Origin: Podarcis raffonei
Taxonomy: Eukaryota > Chordata > Lepidosauria > Squamata > Lacertidae
DNA length: 64,000 nucleotides
Assembly (NCBI RefSeq): GCF_027172205.1
Contig: NC_070604.1
Coordinates: 76,359,023 to 76,423,022 of the forward strand
Reading direction: 5' to 3'
Part shown: positions 12,401 to 21,437 of the stretch, piece after piece
Position numbering within the stretch: the stretch's first letter is position 1
Layout: each line of letters starts with the position of its first letter
Translations under genes and position numbers: made by a program
The notes under the pieces: generated by a model
What the model saw: the letters and a program-made list of their open reading frames with translations, nothing else
Told to the model about the DNA's origin: nothing
Database searches by the model: none

Positions 12401-15400
12401 AAAGCTATTGTGTTTTCTTGTTAGAATATGTTCACATTAATATAAAAACTAGAACAAAATATTTAATTGAAATTCTATTGAACCCTTTTGTCTAACCATT
12501 TAGTGCTAATAACCACAAAGAACTAGTAGACGTTCGAGAAGCTCTGGAGCAAGTGCAAAAAGTAGAAGATCTTCTTCCAATAATGAAGGTAGTCTTTCTA
12601 TCCCCCCCCCAATTCCTCTCCCATCCCACAAAATAACTGTATTTTTGTTAATATTAGAAATAAGATTATGCAAATAACATTAGTTAGTGATGATCCTTCA
12701 AATTTCATGTGAAAGTGGAAATGGACTTAAAGTTACCATTTTAAACTTGGATATGATTTTTTTCTAGTACACAATGAGGGTTTGCTGAGGAAGGTCATTT
12801 TGCAAGGGAAAGCTCACTAAACTCCAAGCTAGTTTTCTGTGTATTACAGTGTTTTGTAACAAATTGTGGGTGTTTATTAGTGTCTCCTGGAATGATGAAG
12901 AGGTTTTTAATTGCAAAATTGTCCATAGTAAAGAAAATAAGCTCAATGGATCTTACTGCATTTTAAGTACTCATTACAAGGAAGACTTAACAAATACCAT
13001 ATAAATGAAAAGATACAAATAGCATGAAATGAAAGAGGTGAATAACTTTGAGTAGGAAGCCAACACTTCTTTTGTCAGAGTGGGTGATGTGTTACTTATT
13101 CATAGGGTCAAACTGGCAGAATTTCACAATTTAGCAACCGTTTTAGCTAAAAATAATCCCCTCTGAGATTGAATGTATAACCTTGAGGGTGCTGTTTTCT
13201 ATTAGTTGAAAGCGGTTAGCTGAATAATTCACTAATTCTCTAAAGGCTGTTGACAAAATGGTTTTCCTGTGTAGGTCCTGACTTCCATGTCGGAAGAAGA
13301 ATGTCAACATGCATCTGATATTTGAACAGGAAAATATGAAATAGCCCAAGTATCAACAACTGGGGAAAACTATTATCTCTTCTATGTTTTTAGCACCTCT
13401 CTGTTGTGTGGTATGCCTAAAAAGAGCTCTAACATATTTGCATATGTTTAGCGAGGCCATAGTCCACAAATAGCAAACCTTCCTTACTTTTAAGAGCTCC
13501 CCTGAGTGTGATAGATGAAATTCTTTTAGCAGTGAGAGAGAAAAATGCATGTTAGATGTAAACTTTAATGGGAAAGAAACCTTGCTATATTTTTGGCCAC
13601 ATGACCCCGGAAGCTGTACGCCAGCTCCCTTGGCCAATAAAGCGAGATGAGCGCCGCAACCCCAGAGTTGTCTGTGACTGGACCTAATGGTCAGGGGTCC
13701 CTTTACCCTTTACCTAGTTATGTAGTATAAAGGAAAGCTGAAATTGTCTTAATTGTAATATGGAACAAACAAACAAAATCCACTTTTTGATATTTGTTTG
13801 AAAGCAGCTCCACAGTAAAACAAGAGATGGATTCACGGTCAACACCAAAGTCCCAAGCCTCAAAGATCCAGGAAAAGAGTATGATGGATTTACTATCACC
13901 ATAACAGGAGATAAGTAAGCTAAGTTTCTATTTTATATCATGTAAACTACAGGCAAAAGCTTACTAGTCTTTATTTTAATTATTTTTTAAAAAAATAAAT
14001 TGAAGACAGTGTTATAGCAGTCAAAGGTTAGGCAGATTTCAAATATGCTTGGTTTTCCTTCTGTAGTAAACTTTGTCAGCAAAGCTGCATTTTATGTGCT
14101 TTAATGTGGTATTAATTTAATATATTTACACCCATATAATCCATGCAAACATGTCCTAACACTTAACCAAAATCTGACTTTACTAACACCTTGTAAGTTG
14201 TGTACACTTATTATAGTTTTATCCTTATCCATATTGGAAGCTTCTCAGGTATACAGTTTGGATGGCACATGTTAGCCACCCTTGTTCTTGCTGCTTATGC
14301 TCCCCAGTTAATATACTAGTATAACAACTCTTCTTCTGTGAAAAAGGGGGGGAGGGAATCAAAGCAATATTCTGTATTTTTCCTTTTCAGGGATACTCAC
14401 TAAATTTTTATATGGGCAATGTAGTAGCTAAAGGGTAGGTTCCACCAGGTCCTGCTTCTGCCCATTCATAATCATCTCGCCATATTTGTGCAAGTGTGTG
14501 TTTTAAAAAAGATTAAAAATATTACCAACTAATTAACAAAAAATCTGCTTTGTCTTTTTATGTTGCCTTTTCAGTTTTGATATTTGGTCTCTGAAGCCAA
14601 AGTAACATTGCACTCATTTCTATATTCAACTGGAAATTATTGAAATACATTTTAGAGCAACTTAACCAATCGTATATAATCTGTATACATTTGTATGTGT
14701 TTGTTTATGTACGTGTTGTTGAATGTATGTGTTTATTTTAAAAACATGCCTCTGATGCAGACATATATTTTCAGGATTGGGAGCATACTATTTTCAGTTG
14801 AAACGCAGACAACAGAAGAAAGAACACAACTGTATCATGCAGAAATAGATGCTCTTTATAAAGACTTAACTACCAAAGGAAAACTACTTGTTTCATCTGC
14901 AGAATCTGGGGTAAGATCTTCCATTATGTAATTAGTTTTTAGTATCATGAGCCCAAAAGGTCTAAGAGCACAGGCAGGCTGATACACAGAGAGATGTTTC
15001 TTCAGATATTTGCATCTCAAGGCATTTGTAAACCACCCTGTGATCACTGGTTGAAGGGTGGTATGCAAATTGTCATCATCACCATCATCATAGGCTTGGC
15101 ATGTCAACATCAGCACCTTGAATTTTGTCTCAGAAGCAGATAGGCAGCTTTTCAAAATGTTTCAACAAACCATACCAGTTCACATTCTGTCAGCCGCATT
15201 CTACTCCAATTATAGCTTTTGTATCCCCTTCAAGGGCAACATCATGTAAGGCCAGGTTATAACCAGGAAGTTACCAAACCAGTGACCATCGTGGCCAAGC
15301 TATTCTGGTCTGGGTGAACCAGAAAAAGTGACCCTTTTGGTCTGTTCATCAAATGACTCACTAGCTGCTCTAGAGAGCAGTGCATGAGGAGGAAAGGTAT

Positions 15401-18400
15401 CATTTGAAAGGGATTGCCATATCCTTTCTGTAAAAGCAAATTTCAAAATTCCGCATGTCAGTGTTTTTTGGACCAATATTCTTAGGGCCAAAATGGATAC
15501 AATGGGTGGGTGGGGGGTTGTTGCTGTTATTGTTGTTAGTTTTTTGTATCTTTATTTTAGATGTTGTTATGGATGTTGATGTAGAAATTGTTTCAATTTG
15601 GTTGTTTACTTTTTTATTTTATTTTTTGTTTATGACTACTTTTGTTACAGGGACGCGGGTGGCGCTGTGGATAAAACCTCAGCGCCTAGGACTTGCTGAT
15701 CACATGGTCGGCGGTTCAAATCCCCGTGGCGGGGTGAGCTCCCGTCGTTCGGTCCCAGCTCCTGCCCAGCTAGCAGTTCGAAAGCACCCTTAAGTGCAAG
15801 TAGATAAATAGGTACCGCTTTATAGCAGGAAGGTAAACGGCGTTTCCGTGTGCTGCTCTGGTGCCGGTTCACCAGAGCAGCCTCGTCACGCTAGCCACGT
15901 GACCCGGAAGTGTCTGCGGACAGCGCTGGCTCCCGGCCTCTAGAGTGAGATGAGCGCACAACCCTAGAGTCTGTCAAGACTGGCCCGTATGGGCAGGGGT
16001 ACCTTTACCTTTACCTTACTTTTGTTACGTTCATCATTATGTATTTTTTCATGTTGTAAGCCACATTGAGCATGGTTTTAACTCTGGAAAGACGGCATGC
16101 AAATAAAATTATGTATATATGTTAGTCCAAGCACACCGCTGAAGTCACCTGAGCCTCAAGTGACAGCGCTGGGTCAAGCACAACCCCAGACTATGCATCT
16201 AAAGCTATATGTCCAACAAATTCTCAAACCTGAGAACCAACCTACCCATAGGACCTGTGTCTTGTCAGGATTCAGCCTCAGTTTATTGGCCCTCATCCAG
16301 CCCATTACTGCTTCCAGGCACCAGTCCAACACAAAGTATTAGTTAAAACGCATGCCATCACTATAAAATATTTAAGAGATTACTCCTATTTACGGTTAAA
16401 TGCAATGCATTGTTTAAACATTTTAAAATTTATTTTTGTTGGGCTGGATCCAGAGTGTCCTTTCTGTGAACAGCCTTTTTCCATTTGTGGAACGCACTGA
16501 GATACAACAGAAGCTCCCTCGGAAGGAAAGGGGAGGCTCTTTTCTCTCATTCCCCCCAAATGCCACCTCCCACACAAGGATGCCTTGTCCTCCCAAGAGC
16601 TATTGGCTAAAATCTGATCCCCACCCTACCTTCTTCCAGCAGGAATTCTGCTCACAGGAGCTCTGGATCCAACCCGTTTTTAAAATCTCTTATCTGTCCT
16701 TTCTGTTCCATTACTATTCAAGGTAACTCACAATCTGACACCCCCCCCCCAAAAAAAATTAACATGGCAGATAAAAAAAATGTTTTTTAGCACGGCTTGA
16801 GAAACAACCACATTATATACAAAGCTTAGAAGGCCTTAGCAAATGAAACATGTCTATATGGCTTACTGTCCTATATACACCTTTTCCTGCTTGAATGCTG
16901 CTTCTTGTCATGCTACAACTACCAACTTAATAAAGAATTATACAGATAATAAAATACTGCATATTGCAGAATGAAAACAGTTTATTTCCATAAATTCCAT
17001 TCATTTAATTTAATTTGCTTGGTGCATGCAGTTTTCTATTGCTATTTTGATTTTTCATGTTAAATACATGGTTTTATTTTTCTTAGGAGTCGGATGCTGT
17101 GTGCAGTCTAATCCTGTCTCTCGTATATTATTTCTATAACTTAATGCCTCTGTCCAGAGGGTCCAGGTTAGTATCTTTCTTCTTATGTAATAACTGTATC
17201 CATAAAGATTACATTGTGCACAGTGATATGAGATCTTACCTTACCAGTTCTTCTTTCTCCTGCCCCAAGTCCTAAACACTTTTACATAAATGTTGGCAGT
17301 CATATTATTCTTGTGTGCATCTTTAATGAGAGAACATTTTCTCTATTTTGTAGTAGATGTATTTCTCATTTTGTATTTGACATGTTAAAACTTTAAAACT
17401 TGTCTTACACTCTGCAGTTTTTTAAAAATACACTTGAAAGTAAGTCCTGTTGCACTCAATGCAGCTTACTTCTGTACAGGATTGCACTATTAAGCTCGAT
17501 ATAGCAATATTGAAATTAATACAGCCGGGTCACAAGTACATTGCATTGATTTTAAATATTTATGAAAATGGAGAATCTCTTAACCTTTAAAAGCAGTAAA
17601 ATATGTTCTTGTGTTTCCATGGACTGCTTTGTGTGCATTTTATTTCTTCTGTTTTTGTTTGTTTCTCAGTGTGGTGGCTTATTCAATAGTCATGGGAGCT
17701 CTAATGGCAAGTGGAAAAGAAGTATCAGGAAAGATTCCGAAAGGAAAGGTACACTCTGAATAAAATGCCCTGAAATTTAGAAAAGAGCAGCTTGTGACAC
17801 CCAAGTTTTTCCCGCAGGTCACACCTGTGTCCAAAAAGTTATTGAAAGCATAATGTGGGGCTAGGTATGAAGTAATGCAGATGTTCAGGAAGCAGTTTGT
17901 GAATACCTGCAACTTCTCAAAAGATAAAGACATGTTATTTTGAAAAAGAAGTGAGATGTGTGAGAGAGCATTCTTGTTTCAATGTGAGAAGTAGCCCTAT
18001 GGACTGGAAACTGTTGGTGTAGCAAAATAATTAAATAAAGCAGCAATCCTAATCTCAGAAGGTGATGTCCAGTGTTGTCTACCTGCAAATGGAATGAGCA
18101 CCATTTGCAGAAGTTCTTCACCCTACCCTTTCCCCCGACCTGCTCTGGAGGGTTAGGGTACCATCTAGAACTAACTGGAAATTTGCATTTGGCAGTGGGA
18201 TGGGGAATAGGAAAAGAACTTCCATTGTATGAGTGAACTTCCTCTTGTGCAGTGTTGGATATATCACCCAGTGGAACTTGCTTCCTAGTAAATCTATTTC
18301 CTAGATTTAACTATCATTAGGTAATGTTCCTATTATTGTTCTTGGCAGATGCTAGAAGTGTTGGAGTGTGTTGTAAATGAGATGAAAGTTTCTATGCGAT

Positions 18401-19735
18401 TAGGACAATAGTAACTTCTCTTTATGATCAAATGAAGTTTTTCACATTTTTTGCTTCAAAATAGTTTGGAACTTTGTGTCTTGCAACAAGAAGCATCATC
18501 ATCATCAATAATAATAATACTTTATTATTTATACCGCACTCATCTAGTCTCTTGTGATGATGGTTTTCTTTAAATTTTAAATCTCCCCCCCCCCTTGAAA
18601 TCATCCTAGCAACTTCAGCCTTTCATTGTTATACCCCAACTGCTAAAATAGCATATTTAAAGCAAACAAATCCAAAGCATACAGTTCAGCTCTTCTCGTC
18701 TTCCAACTTCCATTACAAATACCTTTTCGATGGTGCTAAATGTGAGGGTATGTTCTGACAGTGCACTTATTTTTGCATTTAGTTGTTTATATTTAATGTG
18801 TGTTCCAGCTGATTGATTTTGAAGCTATGACAGCAGCTGGATCAGAGGCCTTCAGTAAAGTGGCAAAAGATTGGCTGAATCTGAAAAGGTAAAATTGTTA
18901 ATGTTGGCTCAAGGTTTTGCATGTCCTAAAAAAAAGTCCCAGCTTTCCTCAGAAAGGCAGTCTTTGTTACTTTGAAAAGTTAACAGAAGAGTGCTTTCAC
19001 AAATTCCAACTTATGGCAGCTATTGCATTTCACCCTCTGCCCATATATCTATGGCTGCTGCTTGTGACACTACTCAAATATAGTTTGTGATAACAATGTA
19101 GTTCTTGTTAAACTTAAACCACCACATCTAAAAGGCCTGGTTCCTATTATAAATTTAAGTAGTACTAAAGTTACATGAAGCAATAGACCCAAACTAGAAA
19201 GAACTGTTTGAATTTGGCACACCATAGAGGTCTGCATGTGTGGCATTTTACTCTCTAGCGGAAGGGAAAAATAACCTAATACATTAAATTTCTTTGTGGT
19301 TTTCTGGATTAGAACCATGGTGATAATTAGCTTCCTTCATTGATAGTTATCATCGCAATCTACTTAACAGTTCTTCTACAATATATGGTGTTAAATGTCT
19401 GAAATAATGAACCATACTATTGTGAAACTTGGTATTTTAATGCTAGAACATTTTGAAGACAAAATGCATAGGTAGTCACTTGCCCCAAAACTTGAGCAAT
19501 AAAGTTCCAGTTGAGTTAAATTAGCATTTTTGGAGTGCTTAAGCAAAATACAAAATATCAGGTTTATTTCAAACTTAAGTCATGGACTATGTTTCTATTA
19601 ATAATTGCATTTTCCTTTTCCAGCATTTCACCTTCTTACAAGAGTCTCCCACTGGTATCAGAATACTTTCCAACATTAAGAACCATGATTGAAGCATTAA
19701 GTACAGATTCAGCTCATTGCCTGAAAAGGCTTTAG
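305..19735 (+). CDS. TTC13: TTC13, tetratricopeptide repeat protein 13, C-terminal 530 residues (14 coding exons)
   Basis: TTC13 is a TPR protein of unknown molecular role. The human protein is about 860 residues, so the window holds roughly the C-terminal 60 percent. Exons are 305-446, 1322-1496, 2614-2770, 5245-5375, 6155-6287, 7324-7416, 9752-9835, 12504-12588, 13808-13914, 14775-14910, 17087-17166, 17670-17748, 18809-18888 and 19624-19735. All introns are GT-AG, the phases join without a break, and the sum is 1594 nt including the stop. The first two exons encode the last TPR-like helices (ELGNFEAATENFQKAL, then RCLQLEPYNEVCQYMKG). The rest is the long non-TPR conserved region, with landmarks such as GKFKDHWAKNLPFLIEDYEE, MQWRDMFDIAVKWRR, LSRGFNNHINLIRG and LILSLVYYFYNLMPLSRG. 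I recognise these blocks as TTC13 from memory of the human protein. The 5' exons lie upstream of the window. All insertions I see are intronic. C1orf198 follows on the same strand, as in human 1q42. Confidence 0.95.
832..1205 (-). mobile_element. 5'-truncated L1 LINE 3' end with 18-bp target duplication
   Basis: Read on the minus strand, the segment opens with the end of an ORF2-like frame (EEDWKKFKDYLQKHCKI then stop), has an AATAAA about 20 bases from the end, and finishes in poly(A), which appears as poly(T) at 832-842 on the plus strand. The 18-bp sequence GGGACAGATTACTTTTCT flanks it exactly at 814-831 and 1206-1223. The long duplication and poly(A) tail are the L1 signature. It lies in a TTC13 intron in antisense orientation and is severely 5' truncated, so it cannot move. 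Confidence 0.85.
1322..1496 (+). CDS. TTC13: TTC13 exon
   Basis: The acceptor is CAATTTTCTAG and the donor is CAGAG/GTAAGT. There are 58 codons plus one base, from RCLQLEPYNE to LKVKYLR, ending the TPR region. Confidence 0.93.
1497..2328 (+). other. TTC13 intron stretch, nothing recognised
   Basis: This is AT-rich intron with no motif that I can assign. The short open frames here have no protein-like composition. Confidence 0.6.
2329..2507 (+). mobile_element. tRNA-derived SINE (second SINE family of this window)
   Basis: A tRNA-like head carries an A-box-like TAGATCAGTGGTAGAGCA and a B-box-like GGTCCCAGTTCAATCCC. It is followed by a body that includes GAGCCACTGCCACTTAGTGT and a 3' part with CTCAGTATAAAGCAACTTC. 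Related copies occur at 29831-29935, 29943-30112, 38391-38545 and 50961-51062. The copy is diverged and no clear target duplication is visible. Confidence 0.7.
2614..2770 (+). CDS. TTC13: TTC13 exon
   Basis: The acceptor is CCTTCACAG and the donor is AA/GTAAGT. It encodes EYSRYLHAHL to EQPGLQPHI and leaves two bases of a lysine codon. A MITE begins seven bases beyond the exon end. Confidence 0.93.
2778..3307. mobile_element. TA-flanked inverted-repeat MITE with GC-rich interior, next to a splice donor
   Basis: The ends are inverted repeats: CCGTATTTTTTGTTCCATAA at the left, and AGCGAAAAATACGG at the right, preceded by a CATCTTATAG that mirrors the left-end CATAAGATG. TA flanks each side (2776-2777 and 3308-3309). 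The interior is GC-rich and holds partly self-complementary blocks. Copies with similar ends lie at 32131-32610 and 49051-49488. The TA target and short ends suggest a Tc1/mariner-type parent, but no transposase is present to prove it. Confidence 0.8.
3310..5244 (+). other. TTC13 intron, mostly unassigned
   Basis: No coding sequence is supported. Around 4690-4800 there is an A/T-rich stretch ending in AATAAAGG that looks like a LINE 3' tail. Around 4960-5060 there is a phrase resembling the 3' end of a dispersed amniote repeat whose family I cannot name. The rest looks like unique intron. Confidence 0.5.
5245..5375 (+). CDS. TTC13: TTC13 exon
   Basis: The acceptor is TGTGATTTTAAG and the donor is AGAG/GTACAC. 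The first G completes lysine, then DVLLQKFENYKPEMQEIICV continues to PGFLPNKRVHR plus one base. Confidence 0.93.
5690..6040 (-). mobile_element. Full-length Sauria SINE with 13-bp target duplication
   Basis: In reverse orientation the element has a tRNA-like head (GGGATGCGGGTGGCTATGTG), a B-box region, the body with AGATAAATAGGTACC, and a tail with AGAGTCGGTCACGACT ending in CTTTACC. The direct repeat AAGGGCATGCATA lies at 5677-5689 and 6041-6053. The clean ends and exact duplication point to a fairly recent insertion. It split an older short palindromic repeat and sits about 115 bp upstream of the exon at 6155. Confidence 0.93.
6155..6287 (+). CDS. TTC13: TTC13 exon
   Basis: The acceptor is TTGTTGTTCAG and the donor is CGAAG/GTAATA. 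CA completes alanine, followed by MGLAVIEVMQAVQRTW to MFDIAVKWR and two bases of arginine. Confidence 0.93.
6288..7323 (+). other. TTC13 intron, nothing recognised
   Basis: I see no repeat ends, no RNA gene and no coding pattern. A short C run lies near 7090. Confidence 0.55.
7324..7416 (+). CDS. TTC13: TTC13 exon
   Basis: The acceptor is CTTTACAG and the donor is ATCAG/GTATGA. It encodes IADPDQPVLWLDQMPARSL through NNHINLI, with split arginine codons at both edges. Confidence 0.93.
7915..8641. mobile_element. Candidate unclassified DNA element bounded by an 18-bp perfect inverted repeat
   Basis: TTGTCAATCACAGGGGTT at 7915-7932 has its exact reverse complement at 8624-8641. The 691 bp between them shows no open frame or known repeat that I recognise. 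An 18-bp perfect match at this spacing is very unlikely by chance. I found no convincing target-site duplication, so the superfamily is open. An inverted-repeat MITE or deleted transposon is the best guess. Confidence 0.5.
9468..9562. repeat. Short dispersed palindromic repeat (diverged copy)
   Basis: The pattern GTGCAATCTATGC, then CTCAGCAGTAAGTTCCATT, then AAGTAGAAACGCACAG is the outline of a short self-complementary repeat. It is also seen near 5627-5676, 24760-24850 and 39755-39845, where the arms read CAATCCTAGGCATG or close to it. Confidence 0.45.
9752..9835 (+). CDS. TTC13: TTC13 exon
   Basis: The acceptor is TTCTCTGCAG and the donor is CATAG/GTAAAT. It encodes GQVVNIRYLEYFEKM to KDRILVYH. 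Confidence 0.93.
9836..11320 (+). other. TTC13 intron with a purine-rich stretch at about 9940-10790
   Basis: For about 850 bp the plus strand is strongly biased to A and G, for example GGGAGGGAAAGAAGAGACTA and GAAGAAGAAGATTTTAGAAG. The open frames on both strands follow from that bias. I find no match to a known family, and nothing assignable from 10800 to 11320. Confidence 0.5.
11321..12330 (+). mobile_element. Decayed LINE reverse transcriptase fragment (RTE-like)
   Basis: Pieces of a LINE ORF2 occur in order but in more than one frame. They are GVKQGCVLAPTLFS near 11387, LLADDTALTVHSEEALLRL near 11568 (the A-D-D catalytic box), MEDGRISKG near 11943, then GTRPIGRPTL and WESLADDSSAWRQT up to about 12120. 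The C-terminal part resembles the proteins often labelled craniofacial development protein 2-like in reptile gene sets, which are LINE-derived. The breaks in frame show that it is dead. The exact clade is inferred. Confidence 0.75.
12504..12588 (+). CDS. TTC13: TTC13 exon
   Basis: The acceptor is AACCATTTAG and the donor is ATGAAG/GTAGTC. It encodes SANNHKELVDVREALEQV to LLPIMK and ends on a codon boundary. Confidence 0.93.
12589..13592 (+). other. TTC13 intron, nothing recognised
   Basis: There is a C run at about 12601 and otherwise unremarkable intron sequence. Confidence 0.5.
13593..13713 (+). mobile_element. 3' part of a Sauria SINE
   Basis: The segment starts in the body at GGCCACATGACCCCGGAAGC and ends with GGTCAGGGGTCCCTTTACCC. 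The tRNA-like head is absent. It lies about 95 bp upstream of the next TTC13 exon. Confidence 0.85.
13808..13914 (+). CDS. TTC13: TTC13 exon
   Basis: The acceptor is TTTGAAAGCAG and the donor is GATAA/GTAAGC. It encodes LHSKTRDGFTVNTKVP to YDGFTITITGD plus two bases of lysine. Confidence 0.93.
13915..14774 (+). other. TTC13 intron, nothing recognised
   Basis: AT-rich intron without repeat ends that I can name. Confidence 0.5.
14775..14910 (+). CDS. TTC13: TTC13 exon
   Basis: The acceptor is TATTTTCAG and the donor is TCTGGG/GTAAGA. It encodes KIGSILFSVETQTTEERTQL to LLVSSAESG and ends on a codon boundary. Confidence 0.93.
14950..15450. repeat. Old LINE-like dispersed repeat fragment
   Basis: CCTTGAATTTTGTCTCAGAA, GCCGCATTCTACTCCAATTA and CATCATGTAAGGCCAGG follow each other as in a dispersed amniote repeat that I know only by its phrases. 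A later part of the same consensus appears at 16127-16335 and again at 20345-20830. Family assignment (CR1/L3-like) is tentative. Confidence 0.4.
15540..16115 (+). mobile_element. CR1/L2-type LINE 3' end, split by a SINE
   Basis: Sequence before and after the SINE at 15649-16016 joins into a LINE 3' tail, with ATGTTGTAAGCCACATTGAG and then GGCATGCAAATAAAATTATG. This 'GTAAGCC...AATAAA' ending is shared with the LINE tails at 25685-25752 and 62655-63147. Confidence 0.6.
15649..16016 (+). mobile_element. Full-length Sauria SINE with 12-bp target duplication, inserted in a LINE tail
   Basis: The head GGGACGCGGGTGGCGCTGTG includes the A box, and CGGCGGTTCAAATCCCCG is the B box. The body has AAGTAGATAAATAGGTACCG and the tail ends ACCTTTACCTTTACC. 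TACTTTTGTTAC occurs at 15637-15648 and 16017-16028. Both pol III boxes and the tandem ACCTTT tail are intact, so it is one of the better-preserved copies here. Confidence 0.93.
16127..16335. repeat. Old LINE-like repeat fragment (continuation)
   Basis: It contains AGGATTCAGCCTCAGTTTAT and CATCCAGCCCATTACTGC, phrases of the same dispersed repeat as 14950-15450. Confidence 0.4.
17087..17166 (+). CDS. TTC13: TTC13 exon
   Basis: The acceptor is TTTTTCTTAG and the donor is TCCAG/GTTAGT. It encodes ESDAVCSLILSLVYYFYNL to SRG and S plus two bases. It is the most hydrophobic block of the C-terminal region. Confidence 0.93.
17670..17748 (+). CDS. TTC13: TTC13 exon
   Basis: The acceptor is GTTTCTCAG and the donor is GGAAAG/GTACAC. 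It encodes SVVAYSIVMGALMASGKEV to KIPKGK. Confidence 0.93.
17749..18808 (+). other. TTC13 intron; LINE-tail scrap near 18503-18555
   Basis: AATAATAATAATACTTTATT followed by TATACCGC is the reverse of a CR1/L2-type tail. Nothing else is assignable. Confidence 0.45.
18809..18888 (+). CDS. TTC13: TTC13 exon
   Basis: The acceptor is GTGTTCCAG and the donor is AAAAG/GTAAAA. It encodes LIDFEAMTAAGSEAFSKV to WLNLK. Confidence 0.93.
18889..19623 (+). other. Last TTC13 intron, nothing recognised
   Basis: No repeat boundary or RNA gene is visible. Confidence 0.5.
19624..19735 (+). CDS. TTC13: TTC13 terminal coding exon
   Basis: The acceptor is CCTTTTCCAG. It encodes SISPSYKSLPLVSEYFPTL to AHCLKRL, and stops at TAG 19733-19735. 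Human TTC13 ends in a very similar leucine- and lysine-containing tail. Confidence 0.94.
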
Positions 19736-19755
19736 TTGCTGTGTTAACTTACCTC

Positions 19756-19761
19756 AATAAA
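19756..19761 (+). terminator. TTC13: TTC13 poly(A) signal
   Basis: A canonical AATAAA lies 20 bases past the stop, followed within 40 bases by the T- and GT-rich TTTTTTTGTATGTTGTTG. This would give an unusually short 3' UTR. A longer alternative form cannot be excluded. Confidence 0.7.
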
Positions 19762-19984
19762 GAGCAGTGACCACTTTTTTTGTATGTTGTTGATGGTGCA
19801 AGTCCTTTGTTCCTGATTATTTTTGTGGATTCTAAATAATTGAATCACTTCCTTTTAGGAACCCAACAGAAAACAAAATCCTTTTCTATAACTGAGAATT
19901 ATTGGATATATCCAGAAGAAATACAGCTGATTTCAGTGAAGAACCAGTTGCCAGAAGGCAAAAGTGGCAACACAGGGTGCTGCT

Positions 19985-20069
19985 CAACTAAGATTTACTC
20001 AGAGTAGACCCCAATTACTGAACATGACTTGTTTATTTCATTTGGTCTACTCTGAGTAAAATTTAGTTG
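19985..20069. mobile_element. Hairpin MITE (imperfect palindrome)
   Basis: CAACTAAGATTTACTCAGAG at 19985 and its near reverse complement CTCTGAGTAAAATTTAGTTG, ending at 20069, form 25-nt arms around a 35-nt loop. Diverged copies of the outline occur at 36495-36605 and 63650-63760. Confidence 0.6.
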
Positions 20070-20227
20070 AATACCACACATACATCTGCCACACATTGTA
20101 TGCACTGTAGCGTAATTTTAGCCTGTTCCCTGCACCGGTTTAAATTTCACACAGTCACCCAAAAGAATGATTTAATAGGTTGGCACAAAAGCCCATTTTA
20201 TTACTTGGATGTATAGTCTAAATTTTG

Positions 20228-20332
20228 ACCAAACTGCGGGAGGCAGTGGAAGACAGAAGTGCCGGGCGTGCTCTGGTCCACGGGGTCACGAAGAGTCAGA
20301 CACGACTAAACGACTAAACAACAACAACAAAA
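20228..20332 (+). mobile_element. BovB (RTE) LINE 3' end
   Basis: GACCAAACTGCGGGAGGCAG through GGGGTCACGAAGAGTCAGAC to ACTAAACGACTAAACAACAA is the BovB 3' terminus, ending in AAC repeats. It matches the longer copy at 48490-48733 with only scattered differences. Confidence 0.85.
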
Positions 20333-20344
20333 AGTCTAAATATC

Positions 20345-20830
20345 TATAAAAGGCAGGCATGGCTTATTAGCCCTTCTCCTGTCAATTACTGCATACAGGC
20401 ACTGATCCACTTCCTCTCCTGTATTTGATGAAAGTGCTGAATGTCACCTGCATATTAGTGACATCTCCTCTCCCAGTGATTTCATGTAGATGTTAAATAG
20501 CATGGAGATGAAACCCTGTGTGACAAAAGTATAATCCCTCCCCCCCCCCTTTTTGGAAGTGGCCTCTAGGTAAGAAAGGAACCATTGCAAAACAGTACCT
20601 CCAACACCCAACTTGGACATCCTATCCAGAAGGATACTATGGTATCAAAAGATCCAAGAGCATCATCAGGATTACACTCCCTATCTTTCTCACAGCAAAG
20701 CTGTGTATTCCAAAACCAGGCTTAAAACCCAACTGAGATGGAGCCAGGCAATCAGATTCAGGCTGCAGAAGGATCTTTGGCAAGTAATTAGTTTTTTCCA
20801 AGTCTTCTGACACCATTTCATTTGTCATAA
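20345..20830. repeat. Old LINE-like dispersed repeat fragment
   Basis: Ordered phrases such as TTTCATGTAGATGTTAAATA, GGATACTATGGTATCAAAAG and AACCCAACTGAGATGGAGCC belong to the same old repeat as 14950-15450 and 16127-16335. A C/T run lies near 20540. There is no open frame of note. Confidence 0.45.
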
Positions 20831-20953
20831 TATACCCAGTTTGCTTTGTTAGACCAGTTTGGTTGGTTCTCTCTACCCATTAGTCAGCAGGTGCAGTAAT
20901 AAAGGTCTGGTAATAAAGAAGTCTTAGTATACTGTTATACTAAGATTTATGTA

Positions 20954-21179
20954 CAGTGGTACCTCAGGTTAAGTACTTAATTCGTTCCGGAGGTCCGTTC
21001 TTAACCTGAAACTGTTCTTAACCTGAATCACCACTTTAGCTAATGGGGCCTCCCGCTGCCGCCGTGCCACCAGAGCACGATTTCTGTTTTCATCCTGAAG
21101 CAAAGTTCTTAACCCGAGGTTCCATTTCTGGGTTAGCAGAGTCTGTAACCTGAAGCATATGTAACCCGAGGTACCACTG
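20954..21179. mobile_element. Tigger/pogo-like MITE, complete, TA target
   Basis: The left end is CAGTGGTACCTCAGGTTAAG and the right end is GTAACCCGAGGTACCACTG, with TA on each side. The interior includes TTCGTTCCGGAGGTCCGTTC, which recurs in inverted form, and a short GC-rich centre. The TA duplication and CAGTGGTACC ends fit pogo/Tigger-type elements. No transposase is present. Confidence 0.8.
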
Positions 21180-21284
21180 TACTGGAACAAAATGAGCACA
21201 AACATTTTAGAGTAATTCTCGGACTAGCTCAGGAAGAAGATGCAAATGCCTTGCTGGGCAATTTGACCACAATCCTTGGCCTTT

Positions 21285-21437
21285 CAAACTCTGGTTTGGT
21301 TTACAAACAAATTATTTTGGATTACGACGAGTTTTTTTGGAGGCCCTATTGGTGAAAGCGCACCTTGGGTTACGACCCGTTCTGGTTTACGAACGGACCT
21401 CCAGAACGGATTATGGTCGTAAACCAAGGTACCACTG
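21285..21437. mobile_element. Tigger/pogo-like MITE, left end degraded
   Basis: The right end GTAAACCAAGGTACCACTG followed by TA is clear, and TTACGAACGGACCTCCAGAA matches the family interior. The left end is diverged, so the start is approximate. Confidence 0.7.

Noticed and set aside
15649-15730. A tRNA gene
   Set aside because: The A and B boxes are the head of a SINE with body, tail and target duplication, and no complete cloverleaf is evident.
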